Source of the DNA: DATKZS01 sp035527835 [NCBI: bacterium]
Lineage (GTDB): Bacteria > RBG-13-61-14
Assembly (NCBI GenBank): GCA_035527835.1
Contig: DATKZS010000007.1
Coordinates: forward strand, 1-23,739
Reading direction: 5' to 3'
Length of the DNA stretch: 23,739 bases
A program made the translations under genes and the position numbers. The notes beneath the pieces are model-generated. The model ran no database searches, was not told where the DNA came from, and saw nothing but the letters and a program-made list of their open reading frames with translations. This document shows positions 1-6,743 of this stretch, in pieces; within the stretch, counting starts at the first letter, position 1; the number at the start of each line of letters is the position of its first letter.

Positions 1-1286
1 CCCTGGCCTACGGCTACGGCAAGGGCCTGAAACAGACCATCGTGGTCTACGACTTCGGCGGCGGGACCTTCGACATCTCCGTGCTCGAGCTGCGCGACAA
101 CGTCTTCGAGGTCAAGGCCACCGGCGGGAACACCTTCCTGGGCGGCGTGGACTTCGACAACAAGCTGGCCGGCCACGTCATCGCGGAATTCAAGCAGGCG
201 CACAACATTGACCTGGCCAGGGACCCGATGAGCCACCAGCGGGTGACCGACGCCTGCGAAAAGGCCAAGATTGACCTGTCCACCATGAACGAGGCCCGCA
301 TCAACATCCCGTACATCGCGCAGGGGCCGGAGGGGCCGCTGAATCTCGACATGACCATCAAGCGCGACCAGTTCGAGGAGATGATCGGGCCGCTGGTGGA
401 CAAGGCCATGGAGATCACGGCCAAGGTCGTCCGGGAGTCGAAACTTGGCAAGGACCAGATAGAGCAGGTGCTGCTGGTCGGCGGGTCCACCCGCATCCCG
501 CTGGTGGCGAAGAAGGTGGCCGAGTTCTTCGGCAAGCCGCCGTCCAAGGGCGTGCACCCGGACGAGGCGGTGGCGCTGGGCGCCGCCATCATGGCCGACG
601 CCCTGGTCAACCGCGAGTCCGACATCCAGCTGCTCGACGTGCTGCCCATCAACCTGGCCATCGCCCTGCCCAACGGCCGCACCATGCCCATCTTCGACCG
701 CAACACCTCGGTGCCCAACCAGAAGATGAAGGTCTTCACCACCTCCAAGGACAACCAGGACTCGCTCAAGGTGCAGCTCGTCCAGGGCGACAGCGAGAAG
801 GTGGATGAGTGCGAGCCGATCGGCGAGTTCGTGTTCCGCGGCATCCATCCCGCGGCCAAGGGCAAGGCCCGGGTGGAGATGGTCTTCACCATCAACAGCG
901 AAGGACTGCTCTCGCTCTCCGCCCGCGACCCGGACACCGGGGTCGAGCAGAGCGGAGTGCTCACCGTCTCCGACACGGTGCAGAAGACCTATCACCAGGA
1001 CCTGATCCAGCCCAAGAAGCCCGTGGAGAAAAAGGAGGCGCAGAAGGTCATCACCCGCACCGTGACCCAGGAGAAGAAGCTCAAGGCCGCGGAAGCGCCT
1101 ACCCCCAAGCCCGTCCCATCCTCTCCCTCGGCCCCGAACGCCTCGGCCCGGAAAGGAACGCCCGCTCCGGCGCAAAAGGCCGCGGCCCCTCCCCCGCGCC
1201 CGGCCAAGCCCGCGAAGCCGGCCCGGCCCGCGGGCAAAGGCCTGTTCGCGCGCATTCGAGGCTGGTTCCAGAAGAAAAAAACCTGA
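1..1286 (+). CDS. Hsp70/DnaK-like chaperone, 5' end missing, lidless C-terminus
   Basis: This is the 3' part of an Hsp70 ATPase; the frame is open to the left edge, so the start lies outside the window. The second phosphate-binding motif DFGGGTFD is at about base 50 and the adenosine motif LLVGGSTRIP at about 470. The interdomain linker DIQLLDV (about 620) leads into a complete beta substrate-binding domain ending near 975. After that DnaK normally has an alpha-helical lid of about 200 residues. Here there are about 100 residues of Lys/Glu- then Pro/Ala/Lys-rich low-complexity sequence and a short basic-aromatic end (GLFARIRGWFQKKKT). ATP-dependent peptide binding is expected from the family; absence of the lid is seen directly. 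The basic tail could bind membrane or RNA (inference). It is probably a specialised paralogue rather than the housekeeping DnaK, so no gene symbol is given. The radical SAM gene follows after 15 bases. Confidence 0.9.
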   Translation, partial: LAYGYGKGLKQTIVVYDFGGGTFDISVLELRDNVFEVKATGGNTFLGGVDFDNKLAGHVIAEFKQAHNIDLARDPMSHQRVTDACEKAKIDLSTMNEARINIPYIAQGPEGPLNLDMTIKRDQFEEMIGPLVDKAMEITAKVVRESKLGKDQIEQVLLVGGSTRIPLVAKKVAEFFGKPPSKGVHPDEAVALGAAIMADALVNRESDIQLLDVLPINLAIALPNGRTMPIFDRNTSVPNQKMKVFTTSKDNQDSLKVQLVQGDSEKVDECEPIGEFVFRGIHPAAKGKARVEMVFTINSEGLLSLSARDPDTGVEQSGVLTVSDTVQKTYHQDLIQPKKPVEKKEAQKVITRTVTQEKKLKAAEAPTPKPVPSSPSAPNASARKGTPAPAQKAAAPPPRPAKPAKPARPAGKGLFARIRGWFQKKKT

Positions 1287-1301
1287 GGAAACGGAACCAT
1301 C

Positions 1302-2702
1302 ATGGCCAGGATAGCGCTGATCAAGGCCGGACACGCCGCCGTGCGCCAGCACTTCAATCCCCCGCTCGGCATCATGAGCCTGGCCTCCTTTCTCCGCGAC
1401 CGCGTCAAGGGAGTCGAGCTCAAGCTGATTGACATGCTGCCGGAGGGCCTCTCCGCGAAGGACGCGGTGGAGCGGGCGCTCACGTTCCAGCCGGACGTCC
1501 TGGGCATCTCCGCGATGAGCTACGAGGCCGGCGAGCTCGCCTTGCTGGCCGCGGCGAGCAAGGCCCGCGAGCCGGGCCTGATCGTGGTCGCGGGCGGCCC
1601 GCACGCCGCCACCGCGTCCGGCCGGGTGATGGAAGACCCGAACATTGATTACATCGTGCGGGGAGAGGGCGAGCTCACGTTCCTGGAGATGCTGCCGCGC
1701 CTGCTGGCGGGGGACGATGACATGGGGGGCGTCAAGGGCATCGGGTTCCGCCGAAACGGAGCGGTGGTCATGACCCCGGCGCGCGACCAGACGGCGGACA
1801 TGGACTCGCTGTCGCTGCCCGCCTACGACCTCATTGACCTCTCCCGCTACTGGGACCTGCCCCGCTTCGGCACCACCTTTGTCCACCGCGAGTACGCCAC
1901 CCTCTCCACCTCCCGCGCCTGCCCCTACAACTGCACCTACTGCCACCGCATCTTCGGCAACCGCTACCGCGCGCAGAGCCCGGAGATCGTGCTGCGCGAC
2001 CTCGAATCCCTGCGCCGCGAGCACGGCGTCAAAGAGATCCTGTTCGTGGACGACTGCTTCAACCTCGACCGCAAGCGGGTGGCCGCCATCTGCGACGGCA
2101 TCGTGGAGCGCGGCCTCAAATTCTCCATCTCCTTCCCCAACGGCATCCGCGGCGACCTGATCGAGGACGAGACCCTCGAGAAGCTTAAAGCAGCCGGCGC
2201 CTACCGCATCACCTACGCCATCGAGACCGCGTCGCCCCGCATCCAGAAGCTGGTCAAGAAGAACGTCAAGCTCGACAAGCTGAAGAGAGTGATCGAGAAG
2301 ACCGACGCGCTCGACGTCATGGTGGACGGCTTCTTCATGGTGGGCTTCCCCGGCGAGACCCGGGACGAGGTCCGCATGACCCTCGACTACGCGCTCGACT
2401 CGCGGCTGCACAGCGCCAACTTCTGGTTCGTCACGCCCTTCAAGGGCACCGAGCTCTACGAGCAGGCCGTGGCCATGGGCTATAAGGTCCCGGAACAGGC
2501 CGAGGGAATGCACTACTTCGACCCCGGCACCGACCTCTCCGAGGTCAGCGCGCCCGAGCTCAAGAAAATGGTCCGCCGGACCTTCCTCCGCTTCTACCTC
2601 AATCCCTGGCGCGCCTGGCGCATCTTCAAGCTCTTCCCCAACCAGCGGCAAATCCCCGCCCTCTTCTTGCGCTTCCTCCGCTTCTCGCTAAAATGGAGCT
2701 GA
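1302..2702 (+). CDS. B12-binding-domain radical SAM protein
   Basis: A 466-residue radical SAM enzyme. Residues 1-140 form a Rossmann-like cobalamin-binding-type domain (LGISAMS, VVAGGPHA, IVRGEGE). The radical SAM core carries CPYNCTYC with cysteines 207, 211 and 214 (CX3CX2C) to bind a 4Fe-4S cluster, followed by FVDDCF and the FMVGFPGET motif. The usual DxHxxG cobalamin ligand motif is not visible; the matching region reads LIDMLPEGL, without His. The ATG follows GAGGA at 1285-1289, which overlaps the stop of the upstream chaperone, so the two are probably co-transcribed. The family includes methyltransferases and ring-modifying enzymes of lipid, hopanoid and cofactor pathways. The substrate cannot be read from sequence. 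The C-terminus (YLNPWRAWRIFKLFPNQ) is basic and aromatic, as in members acting at the membrane (inference). Confidence 0.9.
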   Translation: MARIALIKAGHAAVRQHFNPPLGIMSLASFLRDRVKGVELKLIDMLPEGLSAKDAVERALTFQPDVLGISAMSYEAGELALLAAASKAREPGLIVVAGGPHAATASGRVMEDPNIDYIVRGEGELTFLEMLPRLLAGDDDMGGVKGIGFRRNGAVVMTPARDQTADMDSLSLPAYDLIDLSRYWDLPRFGTTFVHREYATLSTSRACPYNCTYCHRIFGNRYRAQSPEIVLRDLESLRREHGVKEILFVDDCFNLDRKRVAAICDGIVERGLKFSISFPNGIRGDLIEDETLEKLKAAGAYRITYAIETASPRIQKLVKKNVKLDKLKRVIEKTDALDVMVDGFFMVGFPGETRDEVRMTLDYALDSRLHSANFWFVTPFKGTELYEQAVAMGYKVPEQAEGMHYFDPGTDLSEVSAPELKKMVRRTFLRFYLNPWRAWRIFKLFPNQRQIPALFLRFLRFSLKWS

Positions 2703-2718
2703 AGAGTGCAGCGTTTAT

Positions 2719-2807
2719 TGAACGCCAAGAACGCCAAGAAAGAAAAGAAGAAAATAAAAAAGATTTTAACAATTTTTCTTGGCGGACTTGGCGCCTTGGC
2801 GGTTAAA
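2719..2807. repeat. Tandem-armed hairpin, CTTGGCG family, copy A1
   Basis: The left arm has two CGCCAAG words (2723-2729, 2732-2738). The right arm has three CTTGGCG words (2778-2784, 2787-2793, 2795-2801). Arms 2723-2740 and 2776-2793 pair at 16 of 18 positions around an A-rich loop of 35 bases. It fills most of the spacer between the radical SAM gene and pgpA. The same word and layout recur at 13939-14033 and 15071-15282. It is not a classic terminator, since no T-run directly follows the stem. Confidence 0.85.
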
Positions 2808-2839
2808 TCTTTTCGTACGTAACAAGGTGGGTTGTCACA

Positions 2840-3328
2840 TTGGACCAGCCGAATAAAAACAAGAAGCCCGCGCTTTGGGTGCTTGGGTTGGCCACCGTGG
2901 GCGGGCTGGGCTATTCGCCGGTGGCGCCGGGCACGGCCGGGACCGCGGGCGCGGTGCTCATCTATTACCTGGTGTTCGCGGCGCGCTCGTGGTGGGCCTA
3001 TGCCGGAATCTGGCTCGCGCTTCTGGGCCTCAGCTTCTGGCTGGCGCAAAAGGTCCAGGACGCGCTGGGCCAGGATGATCCTCAAATCGTGGTGATTGAC
3101 GAGGCGGTGGGCTATTTCGCGGCCATGTTCCTGCTGCCGCCGACCTGGGGCTACATGATCGCCGCCTTTTTCCTGTTCCGCGTACTCGACGTGATCAAGC
3201 CGTTCCCGGCCAGCTACTTTGACAAAAAGGTCTCGAACGGCATCGGCATCGTGATGGACGACGTGTGCGCGGGCATTTACGCCAACCTGGCGCTCCAGCT
3301 TTTCCGGCTGTTATGGGGCCGGCTATGA
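2840..3328 (+). CDS. pgpA: Phosphatidylglycerophosphatase A
   Basis: A 162-residue membrane phosphatase that dephosphorylates phosphatidylglycerol phosphate to phosphatidylglycerol in the inner membrane. Family motifs are in the right order: GLGYSPVAPGTAGT (residues 22-35), DDPQIVVIDEAVGY (79-92), FRVLDVIKPFPA (113-124) and GIGIVMDDVCAGIYA (134-148), which includes the acidic residues of the active site. Length is typical. The start is TTG at 2840, chosen because AAGGTGG at 2824-2830 is well spaced and no ATG is available in frame. An in-frame stop at 2804-2806 rules out a much longer form. The stop overlaps the ATG of cinA (ATGA at 3325-3328), the common pgpA-cinA arrangement. Confidence 0.93.
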   Translation: MDQPNKNKKPALWVLGLATVGGLGYSPVAPGTAGTAGAVLIYYLVFAARSWWAYAGIWLALLGLSFWLAQKVQDALGQDDPQIVVIDEAVGYFAAMFLLPPTWGYMIAAFFLFRVLDVIKPFPASYFDKKVSNGIGIVMDDVCAGIYANLALQLFRLLWGRL

Positions 3329-4578
3329 AGTGCGCGGTCATCGCGATCGGCGACGAGCTGATCACCGGGAAGGTGGTGGACGAGAACTCGGCGTGGATCT
3401 CGGACCGGCTCATGGAGATCGGCGTCCCGACCGCGATGCATCTCACGGTGGCCGACGAGATTCCCGGGATCATTGACGCTTTCCGGCTGGCGGGCGAACG
3501 GGCGGACCTGGTGATCGTGACCGGCGGCCTGGGCCCGACCGAGGACGACATGACCCGCGACGCCTTCTGCAAATTCGCGGGCGTGGGCGCCATTTTATCC
3601 GAGCCGGCGCTGGAGCAGATAAAAGGCATGTTCCGCATGATCGGCCGCGAGATGACCGGGAACAACGTGAAGCAGGCCATGGTCCCGGCGGGCTCCGAGC
3701 TGATCCGGAACCCGGTGGGCACGGCGCCGGGCTTTGCCATGAAGGTGGGCCGGGCCGCCTACCGTTTTCTGCCCGGGGTGCCGCGCGAGTGCAAGGTGAT
3801 GATGGAGGACGGCGTGCTGCCGGCGCTGGCCGCGCTGGTCACGGGCTCGGTGTTCCGGACGCGGCTGTTCCGCACCTTCGGCATGACCGAGTCGCAGCTC
3901 GACCAGACGCTCTCCGGCATCGCGCTGCCCGAAGGCGTTAAGTTAGGCTACCGCGCGGTGTTCCCGGAGATCCACCTCAAGCTGATCGCGCGGGGGGAGG
4001 ACGAGAAGCGGGCGATGGACAAGCTGGCGGCGGTGGAGGCCGAGGTCCGCAAGCGGGTGGGCCAGGTCATTTACAGCGACGACGGTCGCGGCCTGGAAGA
4101 GGTGGTGCTGGATCTCATGCGCGGGCGCGGGCTCAAGCTGGCCGTGGCCGAGAGCTGCACCGGCGGGCTCATCGTGAAGCGCCTCACCGACGTGCCCGGC
4201 AGCTCGGACGTGCTCGACCGCGGCTTCATCACCTACTCGAACCGGGCCAAGTCCGACCTGCTGGGAGTTGACCCGGAGCTCATCAAGAAACACGGCGCGG
4301 TGAGCTCCGAGACCGCCCGCGCCATGGCCCTGGGCGCGCTGAAGAGGTCGGACGCGCAGGTGGCCCTCGCCGTGACCGGGATCGCCGGGCCGGCCGGCGG
4401 GACCGCGGACAGGCCGGTGGGCACCGTGCACATGGCCATCGCGGACCAAAACGGCGTCTGGGAAAACCGCTTCCTCTTCGCCCGCGCCGACCGGACCTGG
4501 GTGCGCGAGCTCACCGCCCAGGCCGCGCTGGAAATCATCCGGCGGAGGGTGGCCGGACTGGATGAGTTCAAGAGATAG
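3325..4578 (+). CDS. cinA: CinA family protein (NMN amidohydrolase type)
   Basis: A 417-residue, full-length CinA. Residues 1-170 are the MoCF/COG1058 domain (AIGDELITGKVVDENS; TGGLGPTEDDMTRDA at 67-80), which in the family acts on ADP-ribose-type nucleotides. Residues 260-410 are the amidohydrolase domain (AESCTGG at 275-281, VTGIAGPAGG at 350-359, RPVGTVHMA at 363-371), which deamidates nicotinamide mononucleotide in pyridine nucleotide salvage. The start is ATG 3325 rather than an upstream in-frame codon, because it begins the protein exactly at the conserved MKCAVIAIGDE and forms an ATGA overlap with pgpA. That overlap suggests translational coupling. Confidence 0.93.
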   Translation: MKCAVIAIGDELITGKVVDENSAWISDRLMEIGVPTAMHLTVADEIPGIIDAFRLAGERADLVIVTGGLGPTEDDMTRDAFCKFAGVGAILSEPALEQIKGMFRMIGREMTGNNVKQAMVPAGSELIRNPVGTAPGFAMKVGRAAYRFLPGVPRECKVMMEDGVLPALAALVTGSVFRTRLFRTFGMTESQLDQTLSGIALPEGVKLGYRAVFPEIHLKLIARGEDEKRAMDKLAAVEAEVRKRVGQVIYSDDGRGLEEVVLDLMRGRGLKLAVAESCTGGLIVKRLTDVPGSSDVLDRGFITYSNRAKSDLLGVDPELIKKHGAVSSETARAMALGALKRSDAQVALAVTGIAGPAGGTADRPVGTVHMAIADQNGVWENRFLFARADRTWVRELTAQAALEIIRRRVAGLDEFKR

Positions 4579-4587
4579 CGGCCACCC

Positions 4588-4602
4588 GGGACATAATGTC
4601 CC
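4588..4602. repeat. Short palindrome GGGACATAATGTCCC
   Basis: Seven-base perfect arms around a single A, 9 bases after the cinA stop. A T7 run (4613-4619) comes 10 bases later, too far for a standard intrinsic terminator. It could be a weak terminator or a protein site; no function is assigned. Confidence 0.4.
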
Positions 4603-4619
4603 CCAATAGGAATTTTTTT

Positions 4620-4688
4620 GACAGGATTAACAGGATTAAAAAACAAGAGCCGTATTCTGAAAATCCTGTTAATCCTGTTAATCCTGTC
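4620..4688. repeat. Tandem-armed hairpin, TTAATCCTG family, copy B1
   Basis: The left arm 4620-4637 (GACAGGATTAACAGGATT) pairs perfectly over 18 bases with 4671-4688. The right side holds a third copy of the 9-base word at 4662-4670. The stem is flanked by AATTTT on the left and AAAATT on the right, which extends pairing with a bulge. It lies between cinA and the small membrane protein gene, both rightward. It shares the two-against-three word layout of copy A1 but not its sequence. Confidence 0.85.
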
Positions 4689-4711
4689 TTAAAATTCTCT
4701 GAGCAGGATAA

Positions 4712-4731
4712 AAACCTGTTACACCAGGTTT
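4712..4731 (+). promoter_or_regulatory. Small hairpin just upstream of the 4736 start
   Basis: AAACCTG (4712-4718) and CAGGTTT (4725-4731) form a 7-base stem with a 6-base loop, ending 4 bases before the ATG at 4736. The only Shine-Dalgarno-like bases (AGG at 4726-4728) lie inside the stem. The hairpin could limit translation of the small gene. This is a sequence observation only. Confidence 0.3.
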
Positions 4732-4735
4732 CAAG

Positions 4736-5011
4736 ATGAACAAGGAAAAAATAATTTACGCGGCGCCGTTCCTCGGCATCCTGGCCGGGACAATAGGAAC
4801 TAGGCTCATCCTGAAGATCGGGATCGCGGCCCCGCTCCTTGCGGAGGCGTACCAGCAGCCGCTGGGGTCCGGCATCCTGAGCGCCGACAACCTCACGCTG
4901 GCGGGCGGTCTCGTGGGCCTCGTCCTTTCCACCATCATCGCGGCAAGGATGGCGCGAGGGCGGGCCAAGGCCGATGCCAAAGACGGCGGGAAGTCCGATG
5001 GGCAAACCTGA
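4736..5011 (+). CDS. Small two-helix membrane protein, unknown function
   Basis: A 91-residue ORF that I do not recognise. It has two hydrophobic stretches (about residues 7-35 and 50-70) separated by a short loop containing AEAYQQPLG. The tail is hydrophilic and basic (RMARGRAKADAKDGGKSDGQT). It overlaps the first 14 bases of smpB in another frame. The good hydrophobic pattern and rightward neighbours support a real gene. The weak ribosome site and lack of a known family keep confidence moderate. It is likely an inner-membrane protein. Confidence 0.55.
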   Translation: MNKEKIIYAAPFLGILAGTIGTRLILKIGIAAPLLAEAYQQPLGSGILSADNLTLAGGLVGLVLSTIIAARMARGRAKADAKDGGKSDGQT

Positions 5012-5462
5012 AGGCGAGAAAATCATTGCCCGCTCCAAAGACCTCCTCTTCAAGTACGAGGTGATGGAGCGGCACGAGGCGGGGCTGGTGCTGATGGGCA
5101 CGGAGGTGAAGTCGCTGCGCGACGGCCGCGCCAACTTGAAGGACAGCTACTGCCGGTTCACGGGGAGCGAGCTCTTCTTGATCGGCACCCACATCTCCAT
5201 GTACTCTCACGGCACGCACGGCAACCACGACCCGGAGCGGCCGCGCAAGCTCCTGCTCCACAAGCGCGAGCTCACGCGCCTCCATTCCAAGGTCGCGGAA
5301 AAGGGACTCTCCATCGTTCCCGCCAAGCTCTATTTCAAGAACGGCAAGGCCAAGCTCGAGATCGCCCTGGTCAAGGGCAAGAAGCTCTACGACCGCCGCG
5401 AAGATATCAAGCGCAAGGACCAGAAGCGGGAGATGGAGCGGGCGATCAAGAAGTATAAGTAG
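4998..5462 (+). CDS. smpB: SsrA-binding protein SmpB
   Basis: A 154-residue tmRNA-binding protein. It delivers tmRNA to stalled ribosomes for trans-translation in the cytoplasm. Visible family motifs are KYEVMERHEAGLVLMGTEVKS near the N-terminus, LRDGRANLKDSYC, the HDPERPRKLLLHKRE segment, and the basic C-terminal tail (YDRREDIKRKDQKREMERAIKKYK) that enters the ribosomal mRNA channel. The start is ATG 4998, which gives the typical length and is preceded by GGCGGGAAG. An in-frame ATG at 4974 would add eight residues lacking family resemblance. No ssrA gene was seen nearby. Confidence 0.95.
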   Translation: MGKPEGEKIIARSKDLLFKYEVMERHEAGLVLMGTEVKSLRDGRANLKDSYCRFTGSELFLIGTHISMYSHGTHGNHDPERPRKLLLHKRELTRLHSKVAEKGLSIVPAKLYFKNGKAKLEIALVKGKKLYDRREDIKRKDQKREMERAIKKYK

Positions 5463-5484
5463 AGCCGGTTTCATAACCCTTTCA

Positions 5485-5577
5485 AGAAGAAGAAACAAGG
5501 ATATTAAGGATAATCAGGATAATAAAAGCCTCTGGATTTATCCTTAAAATCCTTAACATCCTTGTTTCTGATCTTCT
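5485..5577. repeat. Tandem-armed hairpin, AAGGATATT family, copy C1
   Basis: AGGAT/TCCTT words at 9-base spacing make the arms: 5491-5522 pairs with 5538-5569 at 28 of 32 positions. The stem extends outward through AGAAGA (5485-5490) and TCTTCT (5572-5577) after a 2-base bulge. A further inverted pair, TTTCATAACC (5469-5478) and GGTTATGAAA (5597-5606), encloses the whole element. It sits between the convergent smpB and PhnD-like genes, so it could slow or end transcription from both sides (inference). Confidence 0.82.
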
Positions 5578-5636
5578 GGTCGGGGATGATGGCGCTGGTT
5601 ATGAAATCAGTTGTAGGCATCTCCCGCCGGATGGCA

Positions 5637-6608
5637 TCAGTTCATGAGCGCCCTCAGAGCGCGGACCTTGTCGTAGTCCGAATCGCGGACCGGACCGAAC
5701 CCGCCGATCCCGATGTCGGCCTGGACTTTTTGCTCCTGGCCGGCGGCCAGCATCGCGTCCTTGAGCGCCGCGCGGAAGCCCGGCGCCAGGCCCTTCCTGG
5801 CCGCGAACGGCGAAGTCGGATATGCCTGGCTCCGCCACAACACCACGAACTGATCGCTCTTGAGCCCGCGCTCCGCGCAGACGCGGTCAAGGTCCAGGTC
5901 GTTGGTGGCGCCGAAGTCGTATTTGCCGCCGGCCACGTCCAGGATCAAAGCGTCGTGCGAGTGGGTGAACTCGACGGTCTTGGCGAATGCGGCCGGGGTC
6001 GCGTTCAAGTCCTCCAGAAAATGGAGACAGGGGATGAGGAAGCCGGAGGTCGAATGCACGTCCACCAGGGCGAGCTTTTTGCCGCGGGCGTCGGGCAGGG
6101 TCTTCATCCCGGAAGCCACGCGCGCGATGATGACGGCGCGGTAGCCGGCGCGGCCGTCGGGGGCCAGCTCCATGACCACCGGCTCGGCGGGGGCCACTTC
6201 GCTAAGCTCGATGTAGCTCATGGCCCCCAGATAGGCGAGGTCCATGCTCCCGAGCTGGAAGCCGATGTAGATGGGCTCATAGCCGTCGGTGACCACCGGC
6301 TCGACCTTGACCTCGAGATAGCCGGACAGGAACCGGTGCAGGGACTCGTAGCGCTTCAGGGTCTTCTCTTTACTTCCGATCGAGGGATAGGCGATGACCA
6401 GCCGCTCCGGCCAGCCGCTCCGGTCATAGGCGGGCTTGCCGCCGTTGCCGGCCGGGCCGGTTTCGGCCTCAAGAGGCCGGACACCAAGCGCCGCAATGAA
6501 GCCGCAAATCAATATGAGCAGGACTGACAGGATTTTTCGCCGTCCTGAGATGGCAATCCGCGGCCCTTCGGAAATAAATGCTCTTGAAAGGCTCATCTTT
6601 GGATTCAT
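5637..6608 (-). CDS. PhnD-like periplasmic binding protein
   Basis: A 323-residue exported protein of the phosphate/phosphite/phosphonate ABC-transporter substrate-binding family. An N-terminal basic region plus hydrophobic core (RRKILSVLLILICGFIAALG) is a signal peptide with probable cleavage after LEA. The mature part shows family features: ERLVIAYPS, RYESLHRFLSGYLEVKVEPVVTDGYEPIYIGFQLGSMDLAYLGAMSYIE and GKKLALVDVHSTSGFLIP. A GGKYDFGATNDLDLDR segment follows near residue 230. No permease or ATPase gene adjoins it, so it may serve a distant transporter, a sensor kinase, or an unrelated envelope role. Starts at 6608 or 6596 (MSLSRAF) are both possible. It converges on smpB and diverges from the beta-propeller gene. 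Confidence 0.85.
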   Translation of the reverse strand: MNPKMSLSRAFISEGPRIAISGRRKILSVLLILICGFIAALGVRPLEAETGPAGNGGKPAYDRSGWPERLVIAYPSIGSKEKTLKRYESLHRFLSGYLEVKVEPVVTDGYEPIYIGFQLGSMDLAYLGAMSYIELSEVAPAEPVVMELAPDGRAGYRAVIIARVASGMKTLPDARGKKLALVDVHSTSGFLIPCLHFLEDLNATPAAFAKTVEFTHSHDALILDVAGGKYDFGATNDLDLDRVCAERGLKSDQFVVLWRSQAYPTSPFAARKGLAPGFRAALKDAMLAAGQEQKVQADIGIGGFGPVRDSDYDKVRALRALMN

Positions 6609-6637
6609 ATCCTATCCAGAGCCGGGTGGGAGGTCAA
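6609..6637 (-). promoter_or_regulatory. Candidate sigma70 promoter for the PhnD-like gene
   Basis: On the minus strand, TTGACC (6637-6632) and TAGGAT (6614-6609) are separated by 17 bases. If used, transcription would start near 6602, downstream of the ATG at 6608. The true start codon would then be ATG 6596 with almost no leader. The match is good but the geometry is tight, so this is tentative. Confidence 0.35.
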
Positions 6638-6664
6638 ATCGGCGGACACGGCCGGGGCGTTTCC

Positions 6665-6693
6665 TTTACGGGGGAACCAGTTTCCGTTATAAT
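6665..6693 (+). promoter_or_regulatory. Sigma70-type promoter for the 6744 operon
   Basis: TTTACG (6665-6670) and a perfect TATAAT (6688-6693) with 17-base spacing. The predicted start of transcription is near 6700, giving a leader of about 44 bases before ATG 6744. This is the best promoter match noticed in the window, and it sits in the only divergent intergenic region. Confidence 0.6.
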
Positions 6694-6697
6694 TCGT

Positions 6698-6711
6698 CCA
6701 ATGTACATTGG
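6698..6711. promoter_or_regulatory. Perfect 14-bp palindrome over predicted start site, operator candidate
   Basis: CCAATGTACATTGG is its own reverse complement and begins 4 bases after the TATAAT box, covering the predicted transcription start. The position and dyad symmetry are those of a repressor operator. Two GGTCCGGC copies (6710-6717, 6720-6727) follow directly. No regulator gene lies in the window. Confidence 0.45.
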
Positions 6712-6743
6712 TCCGGCCGCGGTCCGGCGTACGGGAGGACAGG

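Noticed and set aside
2594-3085. 163-residue leftward ORF across the A1 repeat
   Set aside because: It runs antisense to the ends of two well-supported genes and translates the repeat in its middle.
5485-5577. Standard intrinsic terminators for the hairpins
   Set aside because: The stems are long and none is directly followed by the expected T-run in the direction of the upstream gene. C1, between convergent genes, remains the best candidate for a terminator-like role.
5463-5636. tmRNA (ssrA) next to smpB
   Set aside because: The gap is too short for ssrA, is occupied by hairpin C1, and shows no tRNA-Ala-like ends.
5562-6527. 321-residue rightward ORF opposite the PhnD-like gene
   Set aside because: Composition is antisense-like, without domains, and the minus-strand protein has a signal peptide and family motifs.
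6509-6540. Additional ATCCTGT-type element inside the PhnD-like gene start
   Set aside because: A short GACAGGATTT match occurs within the signal-peptide codons but has no inverted partner; likely chance.
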